From CAVQCX01 sp963711095 (GTDB lineage: Bacteria > Pseudomonadota > Gammaproteobacteria > Chromatiales > Chromatiaceae), in the NCBI GenBank assembly GCA_963711095.1, contig CAVQCX010000031.1:1-64000 (forward strand): a DNA stretch of 64,000 nucleotides. Reading direction: 5' to 3'. The notes under the pieces were generated by a model that saw only the letters and a list, made by a program, of their open reading frames with translations, was not told the DNA's origin and made no database searches. Shown one piece after another: positions 8,925 to 17,339 of this stretch; position 1 is the stretch's first letter; each line of letters starts with the position of its first letter. The translations under genes and the position numbers were made by a program.

Positions 8925-9396
8925 CCAGTGGTGCGGCCCCCTGGGGCGTCTCCTGGCCCCGCTCAATGACGGGCTGTGTGAGAGCTATGAGTCCTACATG
9001 TTTGTTACCCTTACCGTAGGCTACATGGACCGGGAGCGCACACGTGGAGTGCTCGCCTGCGGTGGTCATGACGCCCCGATTGTGCGCGAGCCGGGCGGCG
9101 CCACTGCGCCACTGGTGGTGCAGGGTGGGCCGGCGCTGGGTCTGCTGCCAGGGGCGCAGTTCCCCGAGACCGAGCTTCGACTGGCTCCCGGGGCCGGCAT
9201 GCTGGGCTACACAGATGGGGTGACCGAAGCCAGAGACGGTGACGGTCAGCGTTCTGGTCAGGCGCGGTTGCTGGCCACGGTCGCTGCCGCCAGCAATGTA
9301 CCCGAGGATGTAGGGTGGGAGGTCGTCGACGCGGTGCTGGAGCTCATGTCCGGCCATGAGCACTCCGAGGACATCGCCGTGTTGGCGCTGCAATAA
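8925..9396 (+). pseudogene. 5'-truncated SpoIIE/PP2C-type phosphatase (RsbU-like)
   Basis: The frame encodes LNDGLCESYESYMFVTLTVG, VLACGGHDAPIV, LGLLPGAQFPETE, a GYTDGVTEA motif and EHSEDIAVLAL. These are the second half of a SpoIIE phosphatase, which dephosphorylates the STAS antagonist in partner switching. The first metal-binding Asp region and any sensor or receiver domain are absent. Upstream in-frame DNA shows no family similarity. The following two genes are its expected partners, so the set has lost its input end. Confidence 0.65.
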
Positions 9397-9405
9397 GAGG
9401 CGGCG

Positions 9406-9858
9406 ATGAAATCCGATGCGCGTGATTCTGAGCCCGGCGGCAGCGAATCGATGATCGTGCTGGACTTGGCGCCGGACCTTGGGGAGCTGGAGCGGGTCAA
9501 AGACCTCATCGAGCGTTTCCAGACGAGCCATGGGCTACCGCCTGACGTGGGACAGGCGCTGATGCTGGTGGTCGAGGAGCTGCTGGTGAACATTATCAGC
9601 TACGGCAATTTGACGGATGAGGTGGGCTGCATCCGCGTGGCACTGGGCTGCGACGGGGATGTAGTGGTTGTGGAGCTGCGGGACAAGGCTGCCGCGTACG
9701 ATCCCTTCGGCACCGCGCGGCCGGATCTCAGCCGGACGGTCGACGACGCGCCCATCGGGGGGCTCGGTGTGCACCTGGTGCGGCACATGAGCGATCGGCA
9801 GGAATACCGGCGTGAGGGGGAATGGAACGTGACGCGCGTTTACAAGATCCTGAAATAG
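9406..9858 (+). CDS. Anti-sigma regulatory factor, RsbW-like serine kinase
   Basis: A 150-aa HATPase_c_2 protein. The N box reads VVEELLVNIISYGN, the G1 box VELRDKAAAYDPF and the G2 segment GGLGVHLVRHMSD. In partner switching such kinases bind either a sigma factor or a STAS protein and phosphorylate the latter. It lies 9 nt after the phosphatase remnant and 13 nt before the STAS gene, which implies one operon. Confidence 0.85.
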   Translation: MKSDARDSEPGGSESMIVLDLAPDLGELERVKDLIERFQTSHGLPPDVGQALMLVVEELLVNIISYGNLTDEVGCIRVALGCDGDVVVVELRDKAAAYDPFGTARPDLSRTVDDAPIGGLGVHLVRHMSDRQEYRREGEWNVTRVYKILK

Positions 9859-9871
9859 GGGAGCAAGCAGC

Positions 9872-10246
9872 ATGTCGACATTGACGACACGGGTAGAACA
9901 GGATCCGGACGGTAAGATTCGGGTCATGTTGGGCGGCAGTCTCGATACCAATACAGCGCCCCAGTTCAAGACCACCATGGACGAGGTGCTCAAGCGCCCG
10001 CCCGAGTTTCTAGTGCTGGACATGCAGGATCTCGGCTACATCAGCAGCGCCGGCATCCGAGAGGTGTTTCGGGTAGTAAAAACGGTGCGCGGCAAGGGTG
10101 GCGTCGCAGCGATGGCTAAACTGCAACCGTCCATCCGCAAGGTGTTCGACATCATCAACGCCCTGCCGGACATCCACATATTCGCCAGCTACGACGAGAT
10201 GGACGAATACCTGGACCACATGCAGCGGCAGACGCCGAGGGAATGA
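9872..10246 (+). CDS. STAS-domain anti-sigma factor antagonist
   Basis: A 124-aa single STAS domain. The phospho-acceptor motif is LGYISSAGIREVF, where the Ser in SSAG is the usual kinase target. It begins with GKIRVMLGGSLDTNTAP, the standard strand-helix start. A GGGGAGCAAGCAGC leader precedes the ATG. It is the expected substrate of the kinase just upstream. No sigma factor is in sight, so the target is unknown. Confidence 0.88.
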   Translation: MSTLTTRVEQDPDGKIRVMLGGSLDTNTAPQFKTTMDEVLKRPPEFLVLDMQDLGYISSAGIREVFRVVKTVRGKGGVAAMAKLQPSIRKVFDIINALPDIHIFASYDEMDEYLDHMQRQTPRE

Positions 10247-10438
10247 GCCGGATTCCGACCGACCTTGTGACGGCCGTTATACTGTGACCGGCAAGCCGCC
10301 CCGATCAGGCCCCGATCGGGGTCGGACCATGCCAACCGACTGATTTTCCTTCGAAATCGCTGCACAAAAGCAGGGTTTGAGGCCTTACGACGCGCATTTT
10401 GCTGCCGGAATTGAGTTGGTAAGCGCTGGTGCCTTGCC

Positions 10439-10496
10439 GGGACACCAACCGTACGCTGCGCACGGGGTGCCACAACGCTCATACGCTGGGTGTCCC
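10439..10496. repeat. Dispersed inverted repeat, copy 3
   Basis: The arms GGGACACCAACCGTACGC and CATACGCTGGGTGTCCC enclose about 23 nt. Together with the next copy it occupies the 470-bp gap between the STAS gene and the lyase gene. That gap has no credible gene. A small CCCGATC/GATCGGG hairpin near 10299-10318 could terminate the STAS operon. Confidence 0.75.
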
Positions 10497-10587
10497 GTTA
10501 GCTGCCAACCGCGGATCTGCTGCCTTTCGTCCGCAACGAGCGCGAGCCCGTTCCCAAAGGAATCCCGGTCCACCTCGGCCCGCTGTC

Positions 10588-10657
10588 AGGATACCCACCG
10601 TACGCGCGGCGTGCCACGGGGCTCATACGGTGGGGAGGCTAAAAGGGTGGGTGTCCC
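10588..10657. repeat. Dispersed inverted repeat, copy 4
   Basis: The left arm AGGATACCCACCGTACG is matched by CATACGGTGGGGAG and then, after a short insertion, by GGGTGGGTGTCCC. The right arm appears duplicated or interrupted compared with the other copies. Confidence 0.7.
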
Positions 10658-10721
10658 GATAGTCGCCGATAGTCGGCGGGCCCCCAGGCAAAACGCAAGA
10701 CCAGCACGCGTGAGATCCCCC

Positions 10722-11579
10722 ATGCATTCCGCCACCGAATCCCTGCGCACCCTCCTTGCAGACGACGCCATAAAGGTGATGCCCTGCTGCTTCGACGCCC
10801 TGTCGGCTCGGCTGGTCGAGCAGGCGGGCTTCGCGCTGACGTTCATGAGCGGCTTCGCTACCTCGGCGGCCCGGCTCGGTCTGCCGGACACCGGTCTGAT
10901 CTCCTACGGCGAGATGGTCGATCAGGCCCGCACCATCTGCGGGGCCGTGCGCATCCCGGTGATGGCCGACGGCGATACCGGCTATGGCAACGCCGTGAAC
11001 GTCAAGCGCACCGTATGCGGCTATGCCCAGGCCGGGTGTGCCGCGGTGATGATCGAGGACCAGGTCTGGCCCAAGCGTTGCGGCCATACCCGGGGCAAGC
11101 AGGTAGTGGATACCCGTGAGGCACTCGCCCGCATCCGCGCCGCCGTCGACGCCCGAGACGAAGGAGCGGACATCCTGATCCTGGCCCGCACCGATGCGCG
11201 CGCCATCCACGGGCTGGACGAGGCCCTGCGCCGAGCAGAGGCCTTCCGAGAGGCCGGCGCCGACATCCTGTTCGTGGAGGCGCCGACGAGCGAGCAGGAG
11301 ATGCGCCGCATCTGTGCGGAGGTGGGCGGCATCCAGATGGCCAATATGTTGGAGGGCGGCGCGACGCCCTTCCTCGCCCCCAAGGACCTGCAGGCGATTG
11401 GCTATCGCATCGCCGCGTACCCGCTCACCCTGCTTTCCTCGGCGGTGAAGGCGATGCGCGGCGCACTCGCCGACATGCGCTCCGGTCACCACCCAAACGA
11501 GCGGCTCGTGGCCTTTTCCGAGCTGAGAGAGATCCTCGGGTTCGAGGACTATTACAGGGAGGAAGAGCGGTACCTTTAA
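10722..11579 (+). CDS. Isocitrate lyase/PEP mutase family enzyme
   Basis: A 285-aa enzyme of the carboxyvinyl-carboxyphosphonate phosphorylmutase/2-methylisocitrate lyase group. ADGDTGYGN carries the metal-binding Asp residues and PKRCGHTRGK the catalytic Cys signature of the lyases. ILARTDAR and FVEAPTSEQE are further family blocks. The ATG at 10722 (MHSATESLRTLL) fits family length; longer starts would run through the inverted repeats. Which C-C or C-P bond it acts on cannot be told from sequence alone. No prp or phosphonate genes are nearby. Confidence 0.87.
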   Translation: MHSATESLRTLLADDAIKVMPCCFDALSARLVEQAGFALTFMSGFATSAARLGLPDTGLISYGEMVDQARTICGAVRIPVMADGDTGYGNAVNVKRTVCGYAQAGCAAVMIEDQVWPKRCGHTRGKQVVDTREALARIRAAVDARDEGADILILARTDARAIHGLDEALRRAEAFREAGADILFVEAPTSEQEMRRICAEVGGIQMANMLEGGATPFLAPKDLQAIGYRIAAYPLTLLSSAVKAMRGALADMRSGHHPNERLVAFSELREILGFEDYYREEERYL

Positions 11580-11699
11580 AGGCAGCTCTTATTTCGATCC
11601 CAACCCCGTCGGGGCCTGCCTCGCCGAGACCTGGGAAACGTCCGATGACACGTCGATCCAGGCACGCATACACATACTACGAGCCGCAAAGGATAGTAG

Positions 11700-12116
11700 C
11701 TACCAAGTTGTACGGACGTGTCTGTAGGCGATGATCCTGGCGTCGGCCGTGACCAGTGGCGCAGCGACGTGCCGCGCCAGCGCCACGATCATCCGGTCAG
11801 CCGGATCAGGATGAAACTCTCCCGGCAGGCGTGTCGACTGGACAGCGATGGCATTATCGACAGGCACGAACCGCACACCTTCGATCTCCCTGATCGTGGC
11901 CAGCCAGTCGTCGACGTTGCTTGTCAGGGTCAGGCGCCCTTTCTGAGCCAGCAGCGCGATCTCCCAGGCCGATATGGATGAAACCAGGATGATGCCGTTC
12001 TCGTCCCGTTGCTCCCTGTCGATGGCCGCCTCCGCGGCTTTCGACAGGTTCGAGCCGCCGTTGACCCACCACACCAACGCATGGGTATCGAGGACGATCA
12101 AGCCGAAGCCTCCCAC
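11700..12116 (-). CDS. PIN-domain toxin (VapC-like)
   Basis: A PIN ribonuclease of about 138 aa. The first acidic residue is in IVLDTHALVWW, the middle acid in SAWEIALL and the last acids in DPADRMIVALA and VTADARI. This subgroup (PIN with WW after the first motif) is usually paired with Phd-like antitoxins. The reading frame opens at ATG 12116. A TTG at 12102, overlapping the antitoxin stop, would remove five residues and is an alternative start. Confidence 0.85.
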   Translation of the reverse strand: MGGFGLIVLDTHALVWWVNGGSNLSKAAEAAIDREQRDENGIILVSSISAWEIALLAQKGRLTLTSNVDDWLATIREIEGVRFVPVDNAIAVQSTRLPGEFHPDPADRMIVALARHVAAPLVTADARIIAYRHVRTTW

Positions 12117-12334
12117 TCGTCCGCGCCTACCGGTTCGGTGGGCGCCTCATACTCCACCACGGTGCCGTTCAGCCGCTCAAGCGGGGAACGCCGATCCGAA
12201 CGGAACCGACGGACCTCCACCGTCGGGCGGCCGTTGTCGGTGATCACCACCGGTTCCCCGGTGGCCTCAACCTGGCGCAGATATTCCAGCGCCTTCGCCT
12301 TGAACTGCGATTTGGACACCTGCTCGGAATGCAT
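12098..12334 (-). CDS. Phd/YefM-type antitoxin
   Basis: A small protein with the Phd pattern: FKAKALEYLRQVEATGEPVV followed by ITDNGRPTVEV. The C-terminal half is acidic (EYEAPTEPVGADEWEASA). The second ATG (12334) gives the usual N-terminus; the first ATG lies three codons upstream. It overlaps the PIN toxin gene by 19 nt. Confidence 0.82.
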   Translation of the reverse strand: MHSEQVSKSQFKAKALEYLRQVEATGEPVVITDNGRPTVEVRRFRSDRRSPLERLNGTVVEYEAPTEPVGADEWEASA

Positions 12335-12573
12335 ACTCGGCACCTACAGCGTATGGTCATGCTGACTGGTCATCAGTGTAAAGGGCAGTCATGACTATAG
12401 CAAGTGGTCACGAGCGGCCGATACAGAACCGCCATTTCCACGGCGGCCCCGCCGATGTCCGCCTCGCCCCTGTCTACGACCCGGAACCGATACGCTTGGC
12501 GGCGACGTATATCCCATTGACATATCCCTATTGCCGCCCCATCCTGTAAGCGGAGAGCCGAGAGGAGATATCG

Positions 12574-12810
12574 ATGGCTACAGAGCATACCAAGGTCTTC
12601 GTCAGCAACCGCAGCCAGGCCGTGCGCCTGCCCAAAGCGGTGGCCTTGCCGGATAACGTCCGTGAAGTGGATGTGATTGCGCTGGGAGATATTCGCATCA
12701 TCACCCCCAGTGGGCACCGCTGGGATGACTGGTTCGACGGGCCCGGGGTCAGCGACGACTTTATGGCCGAGAGAGAGCAGCCAGAGGATCAGCCGAGAGA
12801 GGGCCTCTAG
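12574..12810 (+). CDS. vapB: VapB-family antitoxin
   Basis: A 78-aa AbrB-fold antitoxin: TKVFVSNRSQAVRLPKAVAL is the DNA-binding swapped-hairpin motif and the tail (DDFMAEREQPEDQPREGL) binds the toxin. GAGAGGAGATATCG precedes the ATG. A TTGACA box lies about 60 nt upstream. The stop codon overlaps the GTG start of vapC. Confidence 0.93.
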   Translation: MATEHTKVFVSNRSQAVRLPKAVALPDNVREVDVIALGDIRIITPSGHRWDDWFDGPGVSDDFMAEREQPEDQPREGL

Positions 12811-13214
12811 TGCTCAAGTACCTGCTCGATACCAACATCGTCATCTACACCCTCAAGAATCGACCGGAGAAGGTCCGCGAGGCATTCAATCGCCACGCGG
12901 ATCAGCTCTGCGTCTCCACGGTGACCCTGGGTGAGCTGGTCTATGGTGCCGAGAAGTCCCAACAGCCGGAGCGCAACCTGGCCGAGGTGGAAAGTTTGGT
13001 TGCCCGCCTGCAGGTGTTGGCATTCGACTCGGATGCAGCGATCCATTTCGGCCAGATTCGCGCAGAGTTGGCGCGATCCGGACGCCCCATCGGCCCCTAT
13101 GATCTCATGATCGCCGGCCATGCCCGTTCCCGTGGCCTGGTGCTGGTGTCCAACAATGTTCGCGAGCTCCAGCGCGTGCCGGGACTGAGGCTCGAAAACT
13201 GGGTAGGCGATTGA
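12810..13214 (+). CDS. vapC: VapC-family PIN ribonuclease toxin
   Basis: 134 aa. PIN acids are Asp7 (LLDTNIVIY), Glu42 (TLGELVYG) and the Asp in GPYDLMIAGHA. VapC toxins typically cut initiator tRNA or rRNA loops. Start is GTG at 12810, sharing its G with the vapB TAG stop. A small hairpin (GACCCG/CGGGTC, 13232-13248) follows and may act as terminator, though no T-run is seen. Confidence 0.93.
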   Translation: MLKYLLDTNIVIYTLKNRPEKVREAFNRHADQLCVSTVTLGELVYGAEKSQQPERNLAEVESLVARLQVLAFDSDAAIHFGQIRAELARSGRPIGPYDLMIAGHARSRGLVLVSNNVRELQRVPGLRLENWVGD

Positions 13215-13330
13215 CCGCATAGGGCTCGTAGGACCCGCGGTACGGGTCTCCCACAAGCGAAGCCGCTGAATGCTAGGAAGCGAGATCCCGCCGACAAGCT
13301 GTAGCAGCGTTCTTCGCTGAAATGCTTGAT

Positions 13331-13346
13331 TGCAAGATCTGACCCC
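13331..13346. repeat. REP-like sequence
   Basis: TGCAAGATCTGACCCC is one of many relatives of the GGGGTCAGATCTTGCA type that are dispersed in the window. Others are at 8238, 14381, 15725, 15821, 16101, 18447, 22657, 46693 and 53472. Such sequences are associated with RAYT transposases, and a RAYT remnant lies at 15717. Confidence 0.55.
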
Positions 13347-13363
13347 GTCCTCGTAGGATTCTG

Positions 13364-14344
13364 TCAGGGTGTGTTTGCTCTTTCCGTCCTCGAACCTTCC
13401 TCATTTCCCTTCTCCCCCTTGTCCGTCCAGGCCGGGAGCCCCATCAAGGCTCGCCAGTGATGTGCGATGTCCATCCGGCGCGCTAGCCAGACATGATCTG
13501 TCGCACGGGCGTGTTCGAGGAACCTTTCAAGCCCGGCGATACGGCCAGGTCGACCTATCAGACGAGGATGAAGGCCGACAGACATCATGGCAGGCTTGCG
13601 TTCGCCCTCTCGCCAGAGAGTGTCGAAGGCGTCGATGCAATACTGTCCAAAATCTTCCGCGTGCACGAAATTACCACCAGCCATATAGCGCATATCATTT
13701 GTATCGAAGGCGTAAGGCACAACTACATGGCGGCGGCCCACAACCTCGACCACGTGGGGCAGGTCATCATTATAGGCGTCTGAGTCGTAAAGGAACCCAC
13801 CTTCCTCGACGAGCAGTCGCCTCGTGTTAGGGGACGGGGCGCCCTTGGTATGCCAGCCGACCGGACGGACTCCCGCCGCATTCTGAATGCACTCGACGGT
13901 TCGTGCGATTATCTCTCTCTCGTGAGCTTCGCTCATTTCGGCGTGGCGTTCCCACCGATAACTATGACAAGAGATCTCGTGGCCGCGTGTTACAACATCC
14001 TTCGCCAACCATGGCGTTCGCTCTACCGCCCGGCCGGCAGCACTCACAGTACAGGGCGCCTGGTAGCGCTCCAAAGTACGCATTATCCGCCAGTATCCGA
14101 CCCGCGGCCCGTATTCGAAGTGTGACGCCAAGCAATAGTTAGGGACTCCATCGACCGGCTCTACGATCTCGTAAATCGCCTCGTTCCGCTCGTCCCCGTC
14201 GGCTAACGACAATTCCGATCCGGCCTCCACGTTCACCACGAGTGACACAGCGACTCGAGCATTCCCAGGCCATCTCGCGTCAGGTGGATTGCCCCCATAG
14301 CCAAGAAAATCACGAGGGTACAAAGGTGCATCGACAACGGTCAT
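13364..14344 (-). CDS. Polysaccharide deacetylase family protein (PuuE/allantoinase-like)
   Basis: A 326-aa NodB-fold hydrolase. VVNVEAGSELSLADGDERNE and EYGPRVGYWRIMRTLERY, with RGHEISCHSYRWERH, match the PuuE type of cofactor-independent allantoinase more closely than chitin deacetylases. Substrate is therefore uncertain. The ATG at 14344 follows a strong GGAGGAAAGAGCTT box, so upstream in-frame codons were rejected. No other purine-catabolism gene is in the window. Confidence 0.82.
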   Translation of the reverse strand: MTVVDAPLYPRDFLGYGGNPPDARWPGNARVAVSLVVNVEAGSELSLADGDERNEAIYEIVEPVDGVPNYCLASHFEYGPRVGYWRIMRTLERYQAPCTVSAAGRAVERTPWLAKDVVTRGHEISCHSYRWERHAEMSEAHEREIIARTVECIQNAAGVRPVGWHTKGAPSPNTRRLLVEEGGFLYDSDAYNDDLPHVVEVVGRRHVVVPYAFDTNDMRYMAGGNFVHAEDFGQYCIDAFDTLWREGERKPAMMSVGLHPRLIGRPGRIAGLERFLEHARATDHVWLARRMDIAHHWRALMGLPAWTDKGEKGNEEGSRTERANTP

Positions 14345-14539
14345 AAGCTCTTTCCTCCGTTCTGCAGGTAATATCCGATTCGGGTCTTGCAATTAAGCAT
14401 TGTGTGTCTTTTTTCGATGCACAGGCGGAGCCGAGCTGAGCTGAAATACGACGTTGCGGGGGGCGGCTTTCTTATTGTAGCATTGTTCCTAATGGCCATC
14501 GTTTGACGGTGTTCGAGCCACTACGGAGCTCAGGAAAAC

Positions 14540-14577
14540 GGGACAGAGTTTTCTTCTGTGAAAATACATCTGTCCCC
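14540..14577. repeat. Hairpin with GGGACAGA/TCTGTCCC arms
   Basis: GGGACAGAGTTTTC at the left and AAAATACATCTGTCCC at the right form an inverted repeat. It resembles the GGGGACAGATTTATTTTC-type REP unit; another relative, AAAATAAATCTGTCACC, is at 22751. It lies beyond the 3' end of the secreted-protein gene at 14596. Confidence 0.55.
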
Positions 14578-14595
14578 ATTTCGCCGGCAGTTTCA

Positions 14596-15033
14596 CTATG
14601 GTCGGCGCTTCCGCGTCATGATCCCTCGCCCCGCTACGGATCTGTGCTCAGTAACGTGGAGGTAGATCTGCTCCATTTTGTCTGGTGCGACGATCCGACA
14701 GAGCATAATCCCATCGTCGTCCACCATGTACACCGACTCGTTGTCAAATCCTATGACGCCCGATACGGTTTCTTTCCTTTTCTTCGAGGACTTAATACCG
14801 GAAAACCTGAATCCTTCTTGCTCATCAATAGTTACGACAAAGTCGACGCTGACGTAGCCTTCTCGTGCATCGACGTGTCTCTCTGGGGGCAGCTCGGCTT
14901 TGTTACTATGGAGCACTGCATCAGTCTTCATCACCCACTCGCCCTTCAAGTCCGGAATATCGGACCCGGCGAACGACGTCACAGGCACGATCGCCGTGAT
15001 GAGAAGAGCCGCTGCTAGAGTAAGTGCACGCAT
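14596..15033 (-). CDS. Secreted protein of unknown function
   Basis: About 145 aa with a signal peptide (MRALTLAAALLITAIVPVTS, cleavage near SFA-G). AGGAGGCGAAT precedes the ATG at 15033, so the 13 upstream in-frame codons are not used. The mature part has DLKGEWVMKTDAV and alternating strand patterns, suggesting a small beta-rich domain like those in lipocalin-type or avidin-like periplasmic proteins. No firm family. Confidence 0.7.
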   Translation of the reverse strand: MRALTLAAALLITAIVPVTSFAGSDIPDLKGEWVMKTDAVLHSNKAELPPERHVDAREGYVSVDFVVTIDEQEGFRFSGIKSSKKRKETVSGVIGFDNESVYMVDDDGIMLCRIVAPDKMEQIYLHVTEHRSVAGRGIMTRKRRP

Positions 15034-15111
15034 ATTCGCCTCCTGGTGAGCCGATGACCGGCTGCTTGTCAATGTACCACTTGTAGCAGGATATTCAAGA
15101 ACTTCGCCCCG

Positions 15112-15339
15112 CGGAGGCGCGGTCGCCCCTTGCTCAGCCGCGAAGTGGTGGTGAATCTCATCAGCAACACCACCATAGCTTCGGGATTAGAGATTCACGC
15201 TGAATTGGACGAGAACACCTACGAGGCTGGAATCAAGGTCTCGGATGAGGAACTTGCTGGCCTCGCGATCGAGCAAGACAATTTCCACGGTGAGTGGAAC
15301 TATAAGATCAACCCGCGCCCGCCGACCAATCCAGCCTAA
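15112..15339 (+). pseudogene. C-terminal remnant of an ISAzo13-type (Rhodopirellula-type) DDE transposase
   Basis: The frame gives RGRPLLSREVVVNLISNTT, SGLEIHAELDENTYEAGIKV and SDEELAGLAIEQDNFHGEWN, ending in KINPRP. This is the known C-terminal block of pfam07592 transposases. Everything before it, including the DDE catalytic core, is missing. It is a dead insertion sequence end. Confidence 0.75.
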
Positions 15340-15409
15340 AACGTACACGTGATTTCTGCTTGACTCCTAAACAGCATATACAAGCAGGCGGGTTGGAGGT
15401 AAGTGAGCA

Positions 15410-15622
15410 ATGAGATATGCCGTTGTTATCGAGAAGGCGCAATCGAACTATTCTGCATACGTGCCTGATCTTACCGGATGTGTCGCTACGGGCTCTAGGA
15501 TCGAAGAAGTTGAGAAGGAGATCCGGGAAGCGATCGAGCTCCATATCGAAGGTATGCGGCAAGATGGGGTGCCTATTCCTCAGCCGAGCAGTTGTGTGAA
15601 ATACGTTGAGGTGGCTGCATAG
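15410..15622 (+). CDS. HicB-family antitoxin-like protein (orphan)
   Basis: 70 aa: MRYAVVIEKAQSNYSAYVPD, LTGCVATGSRIEEVEKEIRE and AIELHIEGMRQDGVPIPQP form the HicB partial RNase H fold. TTGGAGGTAAGTGAGCA precedes the start. No HicA toxin is present on either side; upstream is the transposase remnant. Many such solo HicB proteins exist and may have other roles. Confidence 0.85.
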   Translation: MRYAVVIEKAQSNYSAYVPDLTGCVATGSRIEEVEKEIREAIELHIEGMRQDGVPIPQPSSCVKYVEVAA

Positions 15623-15716
15623 CGTCAAGGCCGGACGATACTCGGGTCGCGGGTCGGATTCGAGCTATGAGCGGAATTCCGATGGTGGGCTGTGTTAGGC
15701 CAAACATGGGATGCTA

Positions 15717-16071
15717 TTAGGCGAGACCTGACCCCGGTTCCTGCGTTTCCTGTGCCAAGAAGAGAGACCCCATTGACATTTCCGTGTTAGCTGCTCCCTC
15801 ATAGCACCACGAGGCAAAAGACAAGACCCGACCCCGATCGTATTCCAACAACGACAGATTCGCCTGCCGGGTGTGCAGCACGAGGTGGTAGTGGTTGCCA
15901 ATCAGGCAGTAGGCCAGGGCCTCGGCATCGAAACAAGAGAGTGCCTGCGCGACGACCGCCAACAGACCCTGCCTTGTCCTCGTCATCGACAAAGATGTCT
16001 TCGCGCCGATCACCACGGGAGGTGACGTGATAGACGGCGCCGGGGAATTCGATGCGCAGTGGCCGAGCCAT
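15717..16071 (-). pseudogene. RAYT (REP-associated tyrosine transposase), frameshifted and truncated
   Basis: It starts MARPLRIEFPGAVYHVTSRG, the conserved RAYT N-terminus. A shift near 15985 moves the frame to LSCFDAEALAYCLIGNHYHL, which carries the HUH-like NHYHL motif, then VLHTRQANLSLLEYDRGRVL. The catalytic Tyr region is lost. GACCTGACCCC (15725) lies at its end and CAAGACCCGACCCCG (15822) inside it. Confidence 0.75.
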
Positions 16072-16094
16072 GGCGGAAGGCTACGCCAGGAGGG

Positions 16095-16376
16095 GGCAAA
16101 ACACAAGGCCTGACCCCGTACCCGCGTACTGCTGAGAAACACGTCTTCGGGAATGATCTCGACCATACGCTCGGCGACCCGGAAGCCGTGCTGGGCGTCG
16201 TGCAAGGTAAAATCGGTTGCGGCGGTGCCCCCTTGCTGGAGCACGGCCTGAATCCGTTCCATACAGGACTTGAGTAGGTGCTTGGCCTCGGCGAATCCTG
16301 GTAGCTGATCATGCTCGCCGGTTTCCAGCCGATCGTAGATTGAGGTTTGTGTCCAATCCTTCACTTCGTCGGCCAT
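16095..16376 (-). pseudogene. 5' fragment of an HD-domain protein gene
   Basis: The segment reads MADEVKDWTQTSIYDRLETG, then TDFTLHDAQHGFRVAERMVE and IIPEDVFLS. The LHDxxHxxRVAE pattern is that of the N-terminal HD-type domain found in HD/HSP90-like proteins. AAGGTAAGGAAGTA precedes the ATG at 16376. The gene is cut after about 80 codons by a REP-like sequence (CCTGACCCCG, 16110) and then RAYT DNA follows. Confidence 0.5.
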
Positions 16377-16445
16377 TACTTCCTTACCTTCTTCGGGCGC
16401 GCGAGGGCGGGGTTAGTCCCCACGCGAGGGCGGGGTCGCGAGGCC

Positions 16446-16488
16446 GGGGTCCGATTTTGTAGCATGCTGCGATGGGAGAACTCGCCCC
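16446..16488. repeat. Diverged copy of the GGGGTC palindrome
   Basis: GGGGTCCGATTTTGTAGCAT continues into GCTGCGATGGGAGAACTCGC and CCC. It shares its centre (AGCATGCT) and ends (GGGGTC and GAGAAC) with the perfect palindrome at 22657-22704, so both probably come from one repeat family. Confidence 0.5.
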
Positions 16489-16580
16489 GTCGTTCACTCT
16501 ATGTCGTGGAATTTTGCCCGATGCTAGTCGGACCGCACTCCATGTGAAGGCTTCGCAGCGGTCAGGCGCTAGTGCTTCTA

Positions 16581-17030
16581 TCACGTGGGTGCCCTATCAG
16601 CCCCCGACCCATCGAACCAGTTTTCGATTCTCAGTCCTTGGAACTGCATGAAATCCTCCGTATTACGTGTGACCAGCACCAGATTGTTTACTGCGGCAGT
16701 CGCTGCAATCTGGGAATCCGGATAAGACGGCGGGCTGCCCGCTTGACGCAAGCGGGCGCGCTCTTCGGCCTGCCATTGAGCAGCTCGCTCATCGATATCG
16801 ATCAATGGGATGGAAGGCCGAACCCGGCAAAAGAGATAGTCCTCGATCCGGTCTCTGCGCTTGCCCACAGGTAGAAGAAGCATCCCGTAGAGAAGCTCTT
16901 GCCAGGTGACGACAGAGATGGCGAGTAACTCGCTGTGCTCTCTTATCCTCTCCAGCACAGTTGCTTGCGGCTGGGCGACGAGGGGCTCGGAGACGATATT
17001 GGTGTCGAGCAGAAACCTTACTCCGGCCAT
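16581..17030 (-). CDS. PIN-domain toxin (VapC/FitB-like)
   Basis: 149 aa. FLLDTNIVSE carries the first acid, SVVTWQELLYG the second and PSYPDSQIAATAAVNNLVLV the third and fourth, then TRNTEDFMQFQGLRIENWF. The FitB-like group shares this LRIENW ending. It overlaps its antitoxin by 13 nt. Confidence 0.9.
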   Translation of the reverse strand: MAGVRFLLDTNIVSEPLVAQPQATVLERIREHSELLAISVVTWQELLYGMLLLPVGKRRDRIEDYLFCRVRPSIPLIDIDERAAQWQAEERARLRQAGSPPSYPDSQIAATAAVNNLVLVTRNTEDFMQFQGLRIENWFDGSGADRAPT

Positions 17031-17305
17031 CCCGCGTCCTTCACTGGTCTTCGGTCACGCCAGGAGTCGACCTCCTCAGAAGCCCAATCGATGGGCTCGA
17101 ACTCGGGATCGGAGCGCATTTTTGCCACCAACTGCCAGAAGTCGGGCCTCTCTTTTCCCTGGCGAAGGCGAGCGTATTCGTCCTCCGACACAAGCACTGC
17201 GACGGGTTTCCCTCGTCGGGTAATGTGAACGGCCTCGCCGCTCTCGGCCCGGTGGATCAGCCGTGTCAGGTGAGCCTTAGCGTCGGCTATCGAAGTCTCA
17301 GACAT
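17018..17305 (-). CDS. Phd/YefM-family antitoxin
   Basis: Core Phd pattern: ETSIADAKAHLTRLIHRAES, GEAVHITRRGKPVAVLVSED. The tail is longer than usual (about 45 aa, rich in charged residues and Trp). MSETS at 17305 is taken as start because it begins the conserved helix; a further ATG at 17326 would add seven basic residues. It pairs with the PIN toxin that overlaps its end. Confidence 0.85.
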   Translation of the reverse strand: MSETSIADAKAHLTRLIHRAESGEAVHITRRGKPVAVLVSEDEYARLRQGKERPDFWQLVAKMRSDPEFEPIDWASEEVDSWRDRRPVKDAGWPE

Positions 17306-17339
17306 TCTTGGACGTTTCCTGACCATGGATGTGGTCATC

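Noticed and set aside
10377..10721. An N-terminal extension of the isocitrate-lyase-family enzyme
   Set aside because: The extension is Arg/Ser-rich, crosses two inverted repeats and is not part of the family; the ATG at 10722 fits.
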